64,000 nt of DNA from Candidatus Sulfotelmatobacter sp. (GCA_017883385.1 JADGNQ010000001.1:62001-126000); one strand, 5' to 3'. Positions 1 through 9,617 are shown, counted from the stretch's first letter. Made by a program: numbers and translations. Notes: generated from the sequence alone by a model not told the origin.

Positions 1-1
1 C

Positions 2-358
2 GATGGCGAGCTTGAATATGTGAATTGCGGCCACGTTCCTCCGCTGCTGGTGTGCGCCGGAGAGGTGATGCGACCTCCGCACGGGAATGTACCGGTGGGA
101 TTGCTGGCGGATGCGACTTTTGAAAGCGCGAGCTGTCAGATGAAATCCGGCGACCGCTTCATTCTAGTGACTGACGGCGTCACGGAAGCGGAGAACGCCA
201 TGGGAGATTTTTTCGAAGACTCGCGGTTGGAAGCGGCTGCGTGCAAGTCCCCGACTCTGGAAGGGATTTTTTCGGCCGTGTCGGATTTCTGTGCAGGAAA
301 TCCACTGAGCGACGATTGCACGGTGGTAGAGCTGTGCTACACCAGCGCAGACGATTAG
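2..358 (+). CDS. PP2C/SpoIIE-family serine phosphatase, C-terminal fragment
   Basis: The reading frame is open from base 2, so the gene starts outside the window and only about 118 C-terminal residues are present. The fragment carries NCGHVPPLL near its start, the conserved LVTDGVTEAEN segment and a terminal DDCTVV, which are the last metal-binding motifs of the RsbU/SpoIIE branch of PPM phosphatases. Family members dephosphorylate anti-anti-sigma factors or act in partner-switching signalling; N-terminal sensor domains, if any, cannot be seen. It ends 43 bases from the convergent GH15 gene. Confidence 0.85.
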   Translation, partial: DGELEYVNCGHVPPLLVCAGEVMRPPHGNVPVGLLADATFESASCQMKSGDRFILVTDGVTEAENAMGDFFEDSRLEAAACKSPTLEGIFSAVSDFCAGNPLSDDCTVVELCYTSADD

Positions 359-401
359 TTTCCTGTTCCTCCGCAGCCTCAGCCAATCAGACTAGCCCAA
401 C

Positions 402-2807
402 TCAGGACACCGTGACTCTATAGTCCGTGCCTTCCCACCGATCCTCCTTGGGCCAGTAGAAAGTGAATATGGCCTGGCCTCCAACCGGCAGCGAGTCAGT
501 GGGCAAGTCGAGGGTGTAGATGCCGAGTCCGGTGTCGCGCGTGTCGGTATCGTGCGAGGTCGCCCATCCGTCAATGCTCCAGTGCACACGGCCGGGTGAG
601 AGCAACACGATGCGCAGCGTCTTGTTGCGTGGGATGGAGCGCGTTTTGTTATTAAACCTCCAGCCGAAGATTTGCCGTACATGTTTCTCAATCAAATAGC
701 GTTTTACGGTCTGTGGTGGCTGGTCGAAAACCTTGCCGTCTCGAATCGAACGGCGGAGCTTGATGTACTCGGAATGAGCCCAGACCAGCGGGCAGGCTGA
801 ACCGGTGGGCTTTCCGCGGAACAGCTCTAGAGCGGGAATGTCGGCCGCGTCCCAGACCTGTTCAGGCAGCAGTCGGCTTTGTCCAGTGGTGGAATTCTCG
901 ATGACAGTGAGCAGAGCCTCGGCTTCATCGGGGTGCCCAGCGGCGAGCGCGTAGTGGGCACGCTCGCCTGCGAGCAAGGGCCAGGCGCGACCGATGCCAG
1001 TGCCATCGAAGGCGGAGCCGTCTTTGTGTTCGCCGTAGCCATCGCCGTTGTAGCGATACCAGCACGGGCCCTGGGGCAACTCAACGGCGAGCAGCGCGTC
1101 GATGGCGCGCAGCGTATTCAGAATGCGCGGATCATCGGGCGCGCGCAGTCCGAAACGCACCAGCGCCAGCGCGTCGGGACTGATGATGTGATAGGCGCGC
1201 TCGTCATCCTGCCCCGGCGGACGATTCTTGATTGGGACGAATCCTTGCGTGGGCGACGCCGCGCCGTCCGTGTCGGGCGGGGCGATGCGCACGTAATAGC
1301 CATCAATACCGAGTTGCTGCGCCAGATCGCCCCCGGTGGCGTAGACCCAGCGCTCGATATTGTCGTTCCAGGCGTCGGCCGTATCGCGCATGGTCTGGGC
1401 TTGTTCGGCGTGTCCGGTGAGATCGGCGATATCGGCCGCGGCCAGCAGCGCTGAAATCTCAGCCGCGAGCGTGAATGGGGAATAGCCTCCATCTTCTTCC
1501 CAGCGATCCTGCTGGGTTACGGGACCGTTCCTCACAATGAAACTGGCGGCGTTGCGTACCATGGGCCACCAGCGGTCCAGCCTTCCCAGCGGTTCGGGGG
1601 CCTCGCGCCTCAGGAGATCGACAAGCAGGATGGGGAACGCGGTTTCGTCCATCTGAATGCCGCTCCAGTAAGGACGTCCGTCGAGCCAAAGATTCTGTGC
1701 CCAGTTGCCCGCAGCCTCCTGCGTAGCTTCGAGGTAGCGAAGCACGCGGACAGAGTCGGTAACGGCTCCGGCGGCCAGGAGCGCGCCAGCGGTTTCGACC
1801 AGATCGCGCGGCCACACAAGATGGTACCCGCCGAGGTCTTCGTCGCCCTTGTTGAAGCCCCAGGGTATCGAGAGGCTGGCGATGATGCCACCGAGAAAAT
1901 CCTTGGACTCGTGGGTGCGCAGCACTGCCGTCGAGGAACGGTAAAGATCGTACTGCCGTTTGGGTTCGTCGAGGTTGAGCAGTTTGGTCTGCCAGTTGCG
2001 CCACTGCGAGACGTAGTGTTGGCGAGTCTCTGTGTAGTCCTCGAACAACGTGGAGCGAGCCTGCTGTCCCGCCTCAGTCCAAATGGAACCAAAGCCGAGC
2101 GCCAGCACGAACTCACCGTTGCAAGCGGCGAGATCGACTTCTCCGGTGAAGGCAATGTTGCCGTTTTCGGCGTGGGTGTAGTCCCACTCCATCTGAAAAT
2201 GCTGAGAGAGATCCTGCCAACCATCGGATGCGCCAACGAATCCGACGGACATCTTCTTCCACGGCGCAGAGGCTGCCAATGACAGAGTAGCGCCGTCGCG
2301 CTGGGCGAAGAACATGGGGAAGCCCTTGTAGTCGCCGATCCAGCCGGTATTGCCGTATCCGCAGTTGGCTAGATGGGGCGAGAGCACGGCATAGAGGTGG
2401 TAGTCGGAAAGTTGCCCTTGCAGCGGTTCGAACCGGATCTTCTGCAGAACGACGTTGCGATACGGATCGGTCAGGACTTCCTTGTGAATGCGGTAGCGCC
2501 CGCTGTTATCGGTGTTGGTCAGTTCGAAGGCGGGAATCCCCGGCTCGAACGGACGGTTCTCGAAGGTGCAGTGGCGTTTCTCTTCGGAGAAGAAATCGCG
2601 ACCGTTGGTGACGATGAATCCCAGGTCGCGGGTGCAGGCCTGGTCGACACGAGGAAAGTAGACTTCGTTGAGGATTCCGTGACTCAGCGTGAACCAGACT
2701 TTGCTGTGCTGGTTGAGTGCCGTGCCGGCGCCGGTTTTGGCGCTCGATGTCCAGCGCGGCGGAATGCCCGGCCAACCTGGGGCATAGCCTATCGGGGAAT
2801 CACTCAT
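402..2807 (-). CDS. Glycoside hydrolase family 15 (glucoamylase / glucodextranase-like)
   Basis: An 801-residue protein with the layout of bacterial GH15 enzymes: an N-terminal beta-sandwich domain (HSKVWFTLSHGILNEVYFPRVD) followed by an (alpha/alpha)6 catalytic domain. Signature segments are GGYHLVWPRDLVETAGALL, the acid-bearing WEEDGGYSPFTLAAE and GTGIGRAWPLLAGER. Such enzymes release glucose from starch, maltodextrins or dextran ends. No signal peptide is evident, so it is probably cytoplasmic. The ORF track begins at a TTG at 2849; the ATG at 2807 (MSDSPIGYAPG) matches how this family usually begins. It is divergent from the TPR-like gene, with 168 bases between. Confidence 0.9.
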   Translation of the reverse strand: MSDSPIGYAPGWPGIPPRWTSSAKTGAGTALNQHSKVWFTLSHGILNEVYFPRVDQACTRDLGFIVTNGRDFFSEEKRHCTFENRPFEPGIPAFELTNTDNSGRYRIHKEVLTDPYRNVVLQKIRFEPLQGQLSDYHLYAVLSPHLANCGYGNTGWIGDYKGFPMFFAQRDGATLSLAASAPWKKMSVGFVGASDGWQDLSQHFQMEWDYTHAENGNIAFTGEVDLAACNGEFVLALGFGSIWTEAGQQARSTLFEDYTETRQHYVSQWRNWQTKLLNLDEPKRQYDLYRSSTAVLRTHESKDFLGGIIASLSIPWGFNKGDEDLGGYHLVWPRDLVETAGALLAAGAVTDSVRVLRYLEATQEAAGNWAQNLWLDGRPYWSGIQMDETAFPILLVDLLRREAPEPLGRLDRWWPMVRNAASFIVRNGPVTQQDRWEEDGGYSPFTLAAEISALLAAADIADLTGHAEQAQTMRDTADAWNDNIERWVYATGGDLAQQLGIDGYYVRIAPPDTDGAASPTQGFVPIKNRPPGQDDERAYHIISPDALALVRFGLRAPDDPRILNTLRAIDALLAVELPQGPCWYRYNGDGYGEHKDGSAFDGTGIGRAWPLLAGERAHYALAAGHPDEAEALLTVIENSTTGQSRLLPEQVWDAADIPALELFRGKPTGSACPLVWAHSEYIKLRRSIRDGKVFDQPPQTVKRYLIEKHVRQIFGWRFNNKTRSIPRNKTLRIVLLSPGRVHWSIDGWATSHDTDTRDTGLGIYTLDLPTDSLPVGGQAIFTFYWPKEDRWEGTDYRVTVS

Positions 2808-2975
2808 AGAAGACTCTGCCCTCGAGCCGAAGATACGTCCGCGGCGCAATTGACAAATGTTTTACAAGGCGAGACTGTCACTTCTGCGGCAGGCGTCATC
2901 AAAAGTAAGTGGACCAGAGATGTAAATGGCAACCAAGCTCAGATCAACGATCATAGACCACACGAGCGCGAAAGC

Positions 2976-3839
2976 ATGGCCAAAACATTAGATTCGCGGG
3001 TGTGGAGCATAGTAACAGTCCTGTGCGCCTGTTGCGCTGTGTGCGTCATGGCGGGAGCCGAGGATCTCCCCAGAGTAGCCCTAGCTTCGCCGCTCGATCA
3101 CGGGTTCTCCGGCCTCTACAATCTCGATTTCGTGGGGGCACAGAAGGATTTTGCAGCGTGGCAAACGCAGCATCCCGATGATCCGGTGGGCCCGGTCAGC
3201 GAAGCGGCGGGCTTCTTGTTTTCGGAGTTCAACCGATTGGGAGTGTTGGAGGCGCAGTTCTACGAGAATGACGACGCATTCACAGATCGGCCAAAACTGA
3301 AGGCCGATCCGGCACTCCGAGAACGGTTCCAGGTCGCGATCGGGCGGGCGGAAACCTTGGCGCATGCTCGGCTGGCAAAAGATCCCAAAGATCGCGATGC
3401 GCTCTTTGCCCTGACCTTGTCATCAGGCCTGCAAGCCGACTACGCGGCGCTCATCGAAAAGCGGAACCTGGCCTCTCTGCACTTCACGAAGAAAGCCTCC
3501 GCCTCGGCGCAGCAGTTGCTGGCAGTTTGTCACGATTGCTACGACGCGTTGCTGGCAACCGGCTTCAGCAAGTACATCATTGGCAGCATGGCAGCTCCGG
3601 TGCGCTGGATCCTTCGCATGGGAGGCTTGCCCGCCGACAAGCAGGGCGGCATTGCCGACTTGCAAACGACGGCCGAGCATGGGCATTACCTCGCGCCATT
3701 TGCGCGAATTTTGTTGGCGATCGCTTACGTCCGGGAGAAAGATAAGCCGAAAGCTCTGCAGCTGCTTACCGGGTTGCGCAGCGAGTTCCCTGGCAATACG
3801 CTGTTTCCGCGTGAGATTGCGCGCTTGGCAGGCCACTGA
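2976..3839 (+). CDS. Secreted TPR-like protein of unknown function
   Basis: A 287-residue protein with an N-terminal hydrophobic signal segment (SIVTVLCACCAVCVMAGAE) followed by helical repeats resembling tetratricopeptide units (LYNLDFVGAQKDFAAWQTQHPDDP; FARILLAIAYVREKDKPKALQLL). The ORF track extends to 2373, but that extension is antisense to the GH15 gene; ATG 2976 places the signal peptide at the start. It probably acts outside the cytoplasmic membrane in protein interactions. It lies just upstream of the pstS promoter, but no phosphate link can be read from the sequence. Confidence 0.7.
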   Translation: MAKTLDSRVWSIVTVLCACCAVCVMAGAEDLPRVALASPLDHGFSGLYNLDFVGAQKDFAAWQTQHPDDPVGPVSEAAGFLFSEFNRLGVLEAQFYENDDAFTDRPKLKADPALRERFQVAIGRAETLAHARLAKDPKDRDALFALTLSSGLQADYAALIEKRNLASLHFTKKASASAQQLLAVCHDCYDALLATGFSKYIIGSMAAPVRWILRMGGLPADKQGGIADLQTTAEHGHYLAPFARILLAIAYVREKDKPKALQLLTGLRSEFPGNTLFPREIARLAGH

Positions 3840-3928
3840 GGGCGCCGCAAAAGGCCTTCGTCCTCGAACTGTTTTTCCACTGACAAAGCCATTCTTTCCG
3901 CGGTTCATTCATCAGAAATTCACCCGTT

Positions 3929-3946
3929 TGTAACCCTCCTGTAACA
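3929..3946 (+). promoter_or_regulatory. PHO-box-like direct repeat upstream of pstS
   Basis: GTAACC at 3930 and GTAACA at 3941 form a direct repeat with an 11-bp period inside TGTAACCCTCCTGTAACA. A -10-like GATAGA follows 7 bp after the second copy, where the box would replace a -35 element. The 11-bp spacing fits PhoB/PhoP-type response regulator sites (the Bacillus PhoP half-site is TTAACA). A similar element precedes pstC. Confidence 0.6.
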
Positions 3947-3993
3947 CCGCGCCGATAGAACGAGGACATCGATACCTAAGGAGGAATTACCTG

Positions 3994-5013
3994 GTGATGC
4001 GCAAAATCGTCCTGCTGTTGGTGTGCGGCCTCTTGACCCTGTCGGCCGTGGGGCAGACTACGCTGAACGGAGCCGGCGCGACGTTCCCCTATCCGATTTA
4101 CTCGAAGTGGTTCAGCGAATACCATAAGATCCATCCCGAGGTTCAAATCAACTATCAGTCCATCGGAAGCGGCGGCGGAATCCGCCAGGTAACGGAAGCA
4201 ACGGTCGAGTTTGGCGCCAGCGACATGCCCATGACCGACGATCAGCTTAAAGAAGCCAGCACCAAGCTCAAGACCAAGGTACTCAACCTTCCGACGGTTC
4301 TGGGCGCCGACGTGCCTGCCTACAACATCCCGGGTGTGACCGGCGAAGTGAAGTTCACTCCAGAAGTCCTGGCCGGAATTTTTCTGGGTAGGATTTCGAA
4401 CTGGAATGACGCGGCCATCGCCAAGGACAATCCGGGCGTGAAGTTCCCCAATCAGGAGATTGTGGTTGTCCACCGTTCCGACGGCAGTGGGACGACGTTC
4501 ATCTGGACTGACTACCTTTCCAAAGTCAGCCCTGATTGGAAGAGCCAAGTGGGCGCCAACACTTCGGTGAAGTGGCCCAAAGGGCTCGGTGCAAAAGGCA
4601 ACGAAGGGGTGTCCGGGTCGATTCGGCAACTGCCGGGCTCCATCGGCTACGTTGAGCTGATCTATGCCGTGCAAAACAACATCCCGTACGGCAGCGTGAG
4701 AAACTCCGCCGGCGTGTTCGTGAAAGCGACGCTGGAAGGCGTATCTGCGGCTGCGGCTTCAGCTCCGAAAATGCCCGCAGATTTCCGCGTCTCCATCACC
4801 AATGCTCCAGGGAAGGACGCCTATCCGATTTCGAGTTTCACGTGGCTTCTGATTCCGGCGCAATCGAAGGACGCAGCGAAGGGTAAGATCCTGGCCGACT
4901 TTCTGAACTGGATGGTCACGGACGGCCAGAAAATGACATCTGCGTTGGCTTACGCGTCTCTGCCGGATACCGTGGCGGCGAAAGAGAAAGACACAATCAA
5001 GCTGGTCAAGTAA
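3994..5013 (+). CDS. pstS: Phosphate ABC transporter, periplasmic phosphate-binding protein PstS
   Basis: A 339-residue PstS with a signal peptide (MRKIVLLLVCGLLTLSAVGQ) and the family motifs GAGATFPYPIYSKWFSEY, SIGSGGGIRQ, FGASDMPM and HRSDGSGTTFIWTDYLS, which line the phosphate site. It captures inorganic phosphate in the periplasm for PstCAB. A strong AAGGAGG lies 9 bases before GTG 3994 and 12 before ATG 3997; either could start the protein, with GTG better spaced. It is separated from pstCAB-phoU by about 7.7 kb of polyphosphate genes, an uncommon arrangement. It is preceded by a PHO-box-like repeat, so phosphate-starvation control is likely. Confidence 0.95.
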   Translation: MMRKIVLLLVCGLLTLSAVGQTTLNGAGATFPYPIYSKWFSEYHKIHPEVQINYQSIGSGGGIRQVTEATVEFGASDMPMTDDQLKEASTKLKTKVLNLPTVLGADVPAYNIPGVTGEVKFTPEVLAGIFLGRISNWNDAAIAKDNPGVKFPNQEIVVVHRSDGSGTTFIWTDYLSKVSPDWKSQVGANTSVKWPKGLGAKGNEGVSGSIRQLPGSIGYVELIYAVQNNIPYGSVRNSAGVFVKATLEGVSAAAASAPKMPADFRVSITNAPGKDAYPISSFTWLLIPAQSKDAAKGKILADFLNWMVTDGQKMTSALAYASLPDTVAAKEKDTIKLVK

Positions 5014-5065
5014 ACCCGCGAGCACGGGGTGTTTCCATTCACCGTAGGAAAAAAGGAGAGTGATG

Positions 5066-6862
5066 ATGAAGGCTGCGTGGAAGGTGTGTGCAATTCTGTT
5101 TCTGGCGACGGCGCTGGTCGGGCAAACCAGCACCGCGACCAAACCTAAGAAGGCTGCGGCGCTGACGGCGGCAGACGTACAGTCGCTGAAGGACGCGATT
5201 GCGTCCCAGCAAGCTGCTCTGGCGCAGCAGCAGCAACAGATTCAGGAACTGCGCGATGAGTTGCGCCACAAGGATCAGACCGTACAGCAGGCCCAGACCG
5301 CCGCCAGCGATGCTGCGGGCAAAGCGGACGCGGCGCAGGCTCAAGCTGCGCAGCAACAGGAAACGGTCACCGTGCTGAAAAGCGACGTGACCGACCTGAA
5401 GAGCGGGATGGCTAACACCGTCATGACGCTGCAGGAGACGCAGAAGAGCATTTCGGATCCTCCCACGGCGCTCCATGTGAAAGGGATCACGATCACACCG
5501 GGCGGTTTCCTGGCGGCCGAATTTGTGCGCCGCTCGCGGGCGCTGGGTTCGGATATCAACACGCCATTCAACAGCATCACCATGCCTGGCGCATCAGCCA
5601 GCACCATGTCAGAATTCTTCGGTTCTGGCCGCCAGTCGCGCGTGTCTATGCTCGCGGAAGGCCGGTTGAAGAGCGCGAAGGTGACGGGCTATGTGGAAGC
5701 TGACTTCCTCTCCGCGGGCGTGACCTCCAACAACAACCAGAGCAACAGCTACACGATGCGGCAGCGTCAGGTGTGGGGTCAGGCAGCCTTTGACAACGGG
5801 TGGAGCTTCACCGGCGGGCAGATGTGGAGCCTGGTCACAGAGACCAAACACGGCGTGGACAACCGCACAGAAGCGCTGCCCATGACCATCGACGCGCAGT
5901 ATAACGTTGGTTTCAGCTGGGCACGTCAGTATGGGCTGCGCGTGGCGAAGAAATTCGGCAACAAGGCCTGGTTGGCGGTCTCGATGGAGAACCCGCAGGC
6001 TACCGTCACCACTCACAACAACGGCAACAATTTCTTAGTGGGTTCGGTCGGAACAGGCGGCGGGCTCTACAACCTCAACGCCAATTACTCATTCAACCCA
6101 TCGCCCGACATTGTAGCCAAGCTCGTGTTTGAGCCCGGCTTCGGACACTACGAAATCTTCGGAGTGTACAGCCGTTTCCGCGATCGCGTCTTTCCTTGCG
6201 GCGAGGCGTCGGCGACCTTCCCCTGCGGACCGGCGGGCGCGGACACTACGCCGAACGCATCCGGAGCCTTCAACAGTTCCAAGAACGGCGGCGGCATTGG
6301 TGCTAATGTCCGGTGGTCGTTCATGAACAAGCGCCTCGACTTCGGGTTGCATGGCTTCGGGGGCAGCGGAGTGGGTCGCTACGGATCCGGCGGGCTCCCC
6401 GACGCGTCGGTTCGTGCAGACGGAACGCTGGATCTGGTCAAGAGCTATCAGGGCCTGACTACTCTCGAGTGGCACGCACGGAAGGTTGATGTCTACTTCA
6501 ACGTAGGAGCTGAGTATGCCAGCCGTGCGGCTGGCTTTGATCCGTTTACCAATAAATATGTGGGGTACGGTTCTCCGAACTTCGCCAACTCGGGATGCTA
6601 CACCGAGATTCAGCCGGGTGCGGGAGGTTTTGCGGCCGGCGGTTTGGCCAATTGCACCGCCGACACACGCTTCCTCGTGGAGGGAACCGCGGGGTTCTGG
6701 TTCAAGCTGTACGATGGCTCGAAGGAAAAGGTAAACCGGGGCCGAGTGCAGTGGGGACCGCAGTTCTCGTACGTCGATCGCAACACGTGGTCAGGTGTAG
6801 GCGGGGAGCCGCACGGACTGGACGGCATGATCTTCACGTCGTTCCGTTATTACCTGCCATAG
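5066..6862 (+). CDS. Outer-membrane porin with N-terminal coiled coil, candidate phosphate-associated porin
   Basis: A 598-residue protein: signal peptide (MKAAWKVCAILFLATALVGQ), a Gln/Ala-rich coiled coil over about residues 40-130 (IASQQAALAQQQQQIQELRDEL), then a beta-barrel-like region rich in aromatic and Gly residues that ends in FTSFRYYLP, a C-terminal aromatic signature of barrel proteins. The layout resembles DcaP-type trimeric porins. It starts 52 bases after pstS with GGAG seven bases before ATG 5066 and no clear terminator between, so the two are probably co-transcribed. This suggests a role in phosphate or organophosphate entry across the outer membrane. Substrate specificity is inference. 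Confidence 0.7.
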   Translation: MKAAWKVCAILFLATALVGQTSTATKPKKAAALTAADVQSLKDAIASQQAALAQQQQQIQELRDELRHKDQTVQQAQTAASDAAGKADAAQAQAAQQQETVTVLKSDVTDLKSGMANTVMTLQETQKSISDPPTALHVKGITITPGGFLAAEFVRRSRALGSDINTPFNSITMPGASASTMSEFFGSGRQSRVSMLAEGRLKSAKVTGYVEADFLSAGVTSNNNQSNSYTMRQRQVWGQAAFDNGWSFTGGQMWSLVTETKHGVDNRTEALPMTIDAQYNVGFSWARQYGLRVAKKFGNKAWLAVSMENPQATVTTHNNGNNFLVGSVGTGGGLYNLNANYSFNPSPDIVAKLVFEPGFGHYEIFGVYSRFRDRVFPCGEASATFPCGPAGADTTPNASGAFNSSKNGGGIGANVRWSFMNKRLDFGLHGFGGSGVGRYGSGGLPDASVRADGTLDLVKSYQGLTTLEWHARKVDVYFNVGAEYASRAAGFDPFTNKYVGYGSPNFANSGCYTEIQPGAGGFAAGGLANCTADTRFLVEGTAGFWFKLYDGSKEKVNRGRVQWGPQFSYVDRNTWSGVGGEPHGLDGMIFTSFRYYLP

Positions 6863-6908
6863 TTTACAGCCGGAGCCTGGCGCAACGTAGCCTGAACGAG
6901 TGATATCC

Positions 6909-6948
6909 ACCGGCACTTGGACGAAACGCTATCCGGGTGCCGGTTTTT
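6909..6948 (+). terminator. Rho-independent terminator after the pstS-porin unit
   Basis: ACCGGCAC at 6909 pairs with GTGCCGGT ending at 6944, across a 20-base loop, and is followed immediately by a run of T. It lies 47 bases past the porin stop codon. Confidence 0.75.
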
Positions 6949-7030
6949 CCGTCTCGCCGCAGCGGAAGTGTCTGGCTTGAGTCGATGTCCTGCGGCGTGC
7001 GGTTGGATGCTTTATACTGAGGGTCCCGAT

Positions 7031-7429
7031 ATGCTTCCTCGGAAGGCACTGACCGGCTTCGTGCTCGCCTTAGTGTTGGTGTTCTCGCTTATACGGGGGT
7101 ATGGAGCAGAGCGGTCGTACGCCGCAGCGAGGATCGTTGACCTTCAGCAGAAGACGAGGGAGAAGGTTGATATGTACTTGGTTAATACGCCCGTCACAAC
7201 GGCTGTGCCTTACTTTGAGGTCTCCGTGGAGCTAAGGGAGACGGCCTATCTGGCAGAGTACACTCCGCGTCGCGCGGGGGAGGAGTTGCCGGAGGCGTGG
7301 AGAGTCGGAGAGACCGTTCAGTGCAGGGTCGAGAAGCATCACTTATACCTGCAGCGCCCCGACGGCACCGAAATGCAGTGGAGCATCACCAAGAAGTCTC
7401 TGATCGACCAGAACAAATCACACGAATGA
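7031..7429 (+). CDS. Small membrane-anchored or secreted protein of unknown function
   Basis: A 132-residue protein with one N-terminal hydrophobic stretch (ALTGFVLALVLVFSLIRG) and a compact, probably beta-rich remainder (PYFEVSVELRETAYLAEYTP; VGETVQCRVEKHHLYLQRPDGTEMQWSI). I do not recognise the family. ATG 7031 is preferred over the longer ORF because it puts the hydrophobic segment at the N-terminus. A -10-like TATACT lies 12 bases upstream, after the porin terminator, so it may head the ppk-sixA transcript; its stop is 21 bases before ppk. Confidence 0.6.
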   Translation: MLPRKALTGFVLALVLVFSLIRGYGAERSYAAARIVDLQQKTREKVDMYLVNTPVTTAVPYFEVSVELRETAYLAEYTPRRAGEELPEAWRVGETVQCRVEKHHLYLQRPDGTEMQWSITKKSLIDQNKSHE

Positions 7430-7450
7430 TGCAGTAAGCGTGCGCCTTTC

Positions 7451-9610
7451 ATGGCTCGTATTTCGCTCGACAATCCACAGTACTACCTCAATCGCGACAC
7501 TTCCTGGCTCGCGTTCAACCGGCGTGTGCTCGAAGAGGCCGAGGATGAGGGCAACCCGCTTCTGGAGCGGTTGAAGTTTCTGTCGATTTCGGCGAGCAAC
7601 CTGGACGAATTCTTCGAAGTGCGCGTGGCTGCCATGGTGCAGCAGATCGAGGATGGATACAACGAGGCCGGTCCCGATGGCCTGACCTTGACTGAAAAAC
7701 GCGATCTGCTGAACAAGTTGACCCACGAATTCGTCGACGACCAGTATGACTGCTGGAATGCGCGGTTGCGTCCGGCGCTCTCGGAGAACGGAATTCGCGT
7801 GCTGGGCTTGCACGAGTTGGACTCCGACGCGCTGCGCTTCGTCGACGAATACTGCGAAAAGGAATTGGATCCTCTTCTTACGCCAGTGACTGTCGATCCG
7901 GCCCATCCCTTTCCACGGGTCATCAATAAGGCGCTGTGCGTGGGTTTTCTGTTGCGGCGGCGCCGGCGCTCGGCGCTGACCTACACCGGCGTCGTATCGG
8001 TCCCGCGAGCCTTGCCCCGGCTCGTGAGGCTGCCTTCGGAGGGCACTGCCGACTTCATATTCCTGGCGGATCTGGTCGCGCATCACGCCGTACGGATGTA
8101 TCACGGCTATGACATTGTTTCGTCGGCGCCCTTCCGAGTGACGCGCAACAGCAACCTCTATCTGGCAGAAGAGGAGGCGCGCAGCCTGCTGGAGTCGGTC
8201 CGCGCCGAGTTGCATAACCGGCGCAAGGGCGACGCCGTGCGCATGGAGATTGAAGCCGATGCCGATCCGGAGATTATTGACCGGTTACGTACGGTCTTCG
8301 AGCTTGATCCCTGGCAGGTGTTTCCGGTCAACGGGCCGGTTAACCTTTCACGCCTGTTCAATGTCTACGAGCAAGTGAAGCGGCCGGACCTCAAGTACCG
8401 CATTTTTTCGCCGCGCGAACTGCGGTTGACCTCGAAGTCGAAGGACTTGTTCGAGGAGTTGCGCGGGCACGACATCCTGCTGCATCACCCGTACGACTCT
8501 TATGATGCCGTGGTTTCGTTTATTGAGTCCGCGGCCGCGGACGAGCGTGTCCTTTCCATCAAACAGACTCTCTACCGTACTAGCGAACATTCCCTGATTG
8601 TGCCTTCTCTCATGGACGCCGCGTCCCGCAAGGAAGTCACGGCCGTTGTCGAACTCAAGGCTCGTTTCGATGAGGCCTCGAACATCCGCTGGGCCCGCGA
8701 TCTGGAAGACGCGGGTGTGCAGGTCTTCCACGGGTTGGTTGGGTTGAAGACTCACTGCAAGCTGTCGCTGTTGGTGCGGCGCGATCCGGATGGCGTGACC
8801 CGCAGTTATGCGCACATTGGTACCGGGAACTACAACACTACGACGGCTCGGATTTACACCGACCTCAGTCTGTTCACGGCGAATCCGGAAGTTACACGTG
8901 CGGTGCATGATGTGTTCAGCTTCCTGACCGCGTACGCCGAGAACCCCAGCTACGACCCGCTTCTGGTAGCTCCGCTCGATCTAGCAGAAAAATGTATCGC
9001 GCTGATCGAACGCGAAGCTGAGCACGCGCGCCAGGGGAAGGAGGGCCGCATTATCGCGAAGATGAATGCGCTCCTCGACAAGAACATTGTGCAGGCGCTG
9101 TATCGCGCTTCCCAGGCGGGGGTGGAGATCGACTTGATTGTCCGTGGCATTTGCGCACTCCGTGCGGGCGTGCGGGGGGTCAGCGATCACATTCGCGTGC
9201 GCAGCATTGTGGGGCGATTCCTCGAGCATAGCCGCATCTACTATTTCGCGAACGGCGGCGAAGAAGAGATCTACATGGGAAGCGCGGACTGGATGCCGCG
9301 CAATCTGTACGAGCGCGTCGAGGTGCTAGTGCCGCTGCGCGACGAGATGCTGCGGGAACGGGTGCGGCATGAGATTCTGGATGCCTACCTGGCCGACAAC
9401 CGCAAGGCGCGCTTGTTGCTCCGCGATGCGACCTATATCCGAGCCTGGCAGCCGTTGCAAGGCAGACGGAACCGTAAGCCGCCGACCGGAGCTGCAGCTT
9501 TCAGTTCGCAGGATTTCCTGATCAGCGTCGCGGAAGGGAAGCCTCCTGCTGGCTTGCCTGCAGCGGCTCCGCTGCGCAAGCGTAGGGTGCTAATGGGAAA
9601 GGAACGATAG
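7451..9610 (+). CDS. ppk1: Polyphosphate kinase 1
   Basis: A 719-residue Ppk1, full length. It makes long-chain polyphosphate from ATP reversibly. N-terminal NRDTSWLAFNRRVLEEA and LKFLSISASNLDEFFEVRVA are diagnostic. The two active-site histidines are visible: His455 in YAHIGTGNYN (autophosphorylated residue) and His593 in LEHSRIYYF. KQTLYRT and GSADWMPRNLYERVEV are also conserved. The next gene, sixA, starts 7 bases after its stop, so they form an operon; ppx follows on the opposite strand, giving synthesis and breakdown genes side by side. Confidence 0.97.
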   Translation: MARISLDNPQYYLNRDTSWLAFNRRVLEEAEDEGNPLLERLKFLSISASNLDEFFEVRVAAMVQQIEDGYNEAGPDGLTLTEKRDLLNKLTHEFVDDQYDCWNARLRPALSENGIRVLGLHELDSDALRFVDEYCEKELDPLLTPVTVDPAHPFPRVINKALCVGFLLRRRRRSALTYTGVVSVPRALPRLVRLPSEGTADFIFLADLVAHHAVRMYHGYDIVSSAPFRVTRNSNLYLAEEEARSLLESVRAELHNRRKGDAVRMEIEADADPEIIDRLRTVFELDPWQVFPVNGPVNLSRLFNVYEQVKRPDLKYRIFSPRELRLTSKSKDLFEELRGHDILLHHPYDSYDAVVSFIESAAADERVLSIKQTLYRTSEHSLIVPSLMDAASRKEVTAVVELKARFDEASNIRWARDLEDAGVQVFHGLVGLKTHCKLSLLVRRDPDGVTRSYAHIGTGNYNTTTARIYTDLSLFTANPEVTRAVHDVFSFLTAYAENPSYDPLLVAPLDLAEKCIALIEREAEHARQGKEGRIIAKMNALLDKNIVQALYRASQAGVEIDLIVRGICALRAGVRGVSDHIRVRSIVGRFLEHSRIYYFANGGEEEIYMGSADWMPRNLYERVEVLVPLRDEMLRERVRHEILDAYLADNRKARLLLRDATYIRAWQPLQGRRNRKPPTGAAAFSSQDFLISVAEGKPPAGLPAAAPLRKRRVLMGKER

Positions 9611-9617
9611 GCCCTCA

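Noticed and set aside
879-1454. 191-residue plus-strand ORF inside the GH15 gene
   Set aside because: Shadow ORF in high-GC DNA; no motif or ribosome site.
2373-2975. Long N-terminal extension of the TPR-like protein
   Set aside because: It is antisense to the GH15 gene; the signal peptide begins at ATG 2976.
5014-5065. Terminator between pstS and the porin
   Set aside because: Only a 4-bp stem (CCCG/CGGG) without a T-run; not enough to separate the genes.
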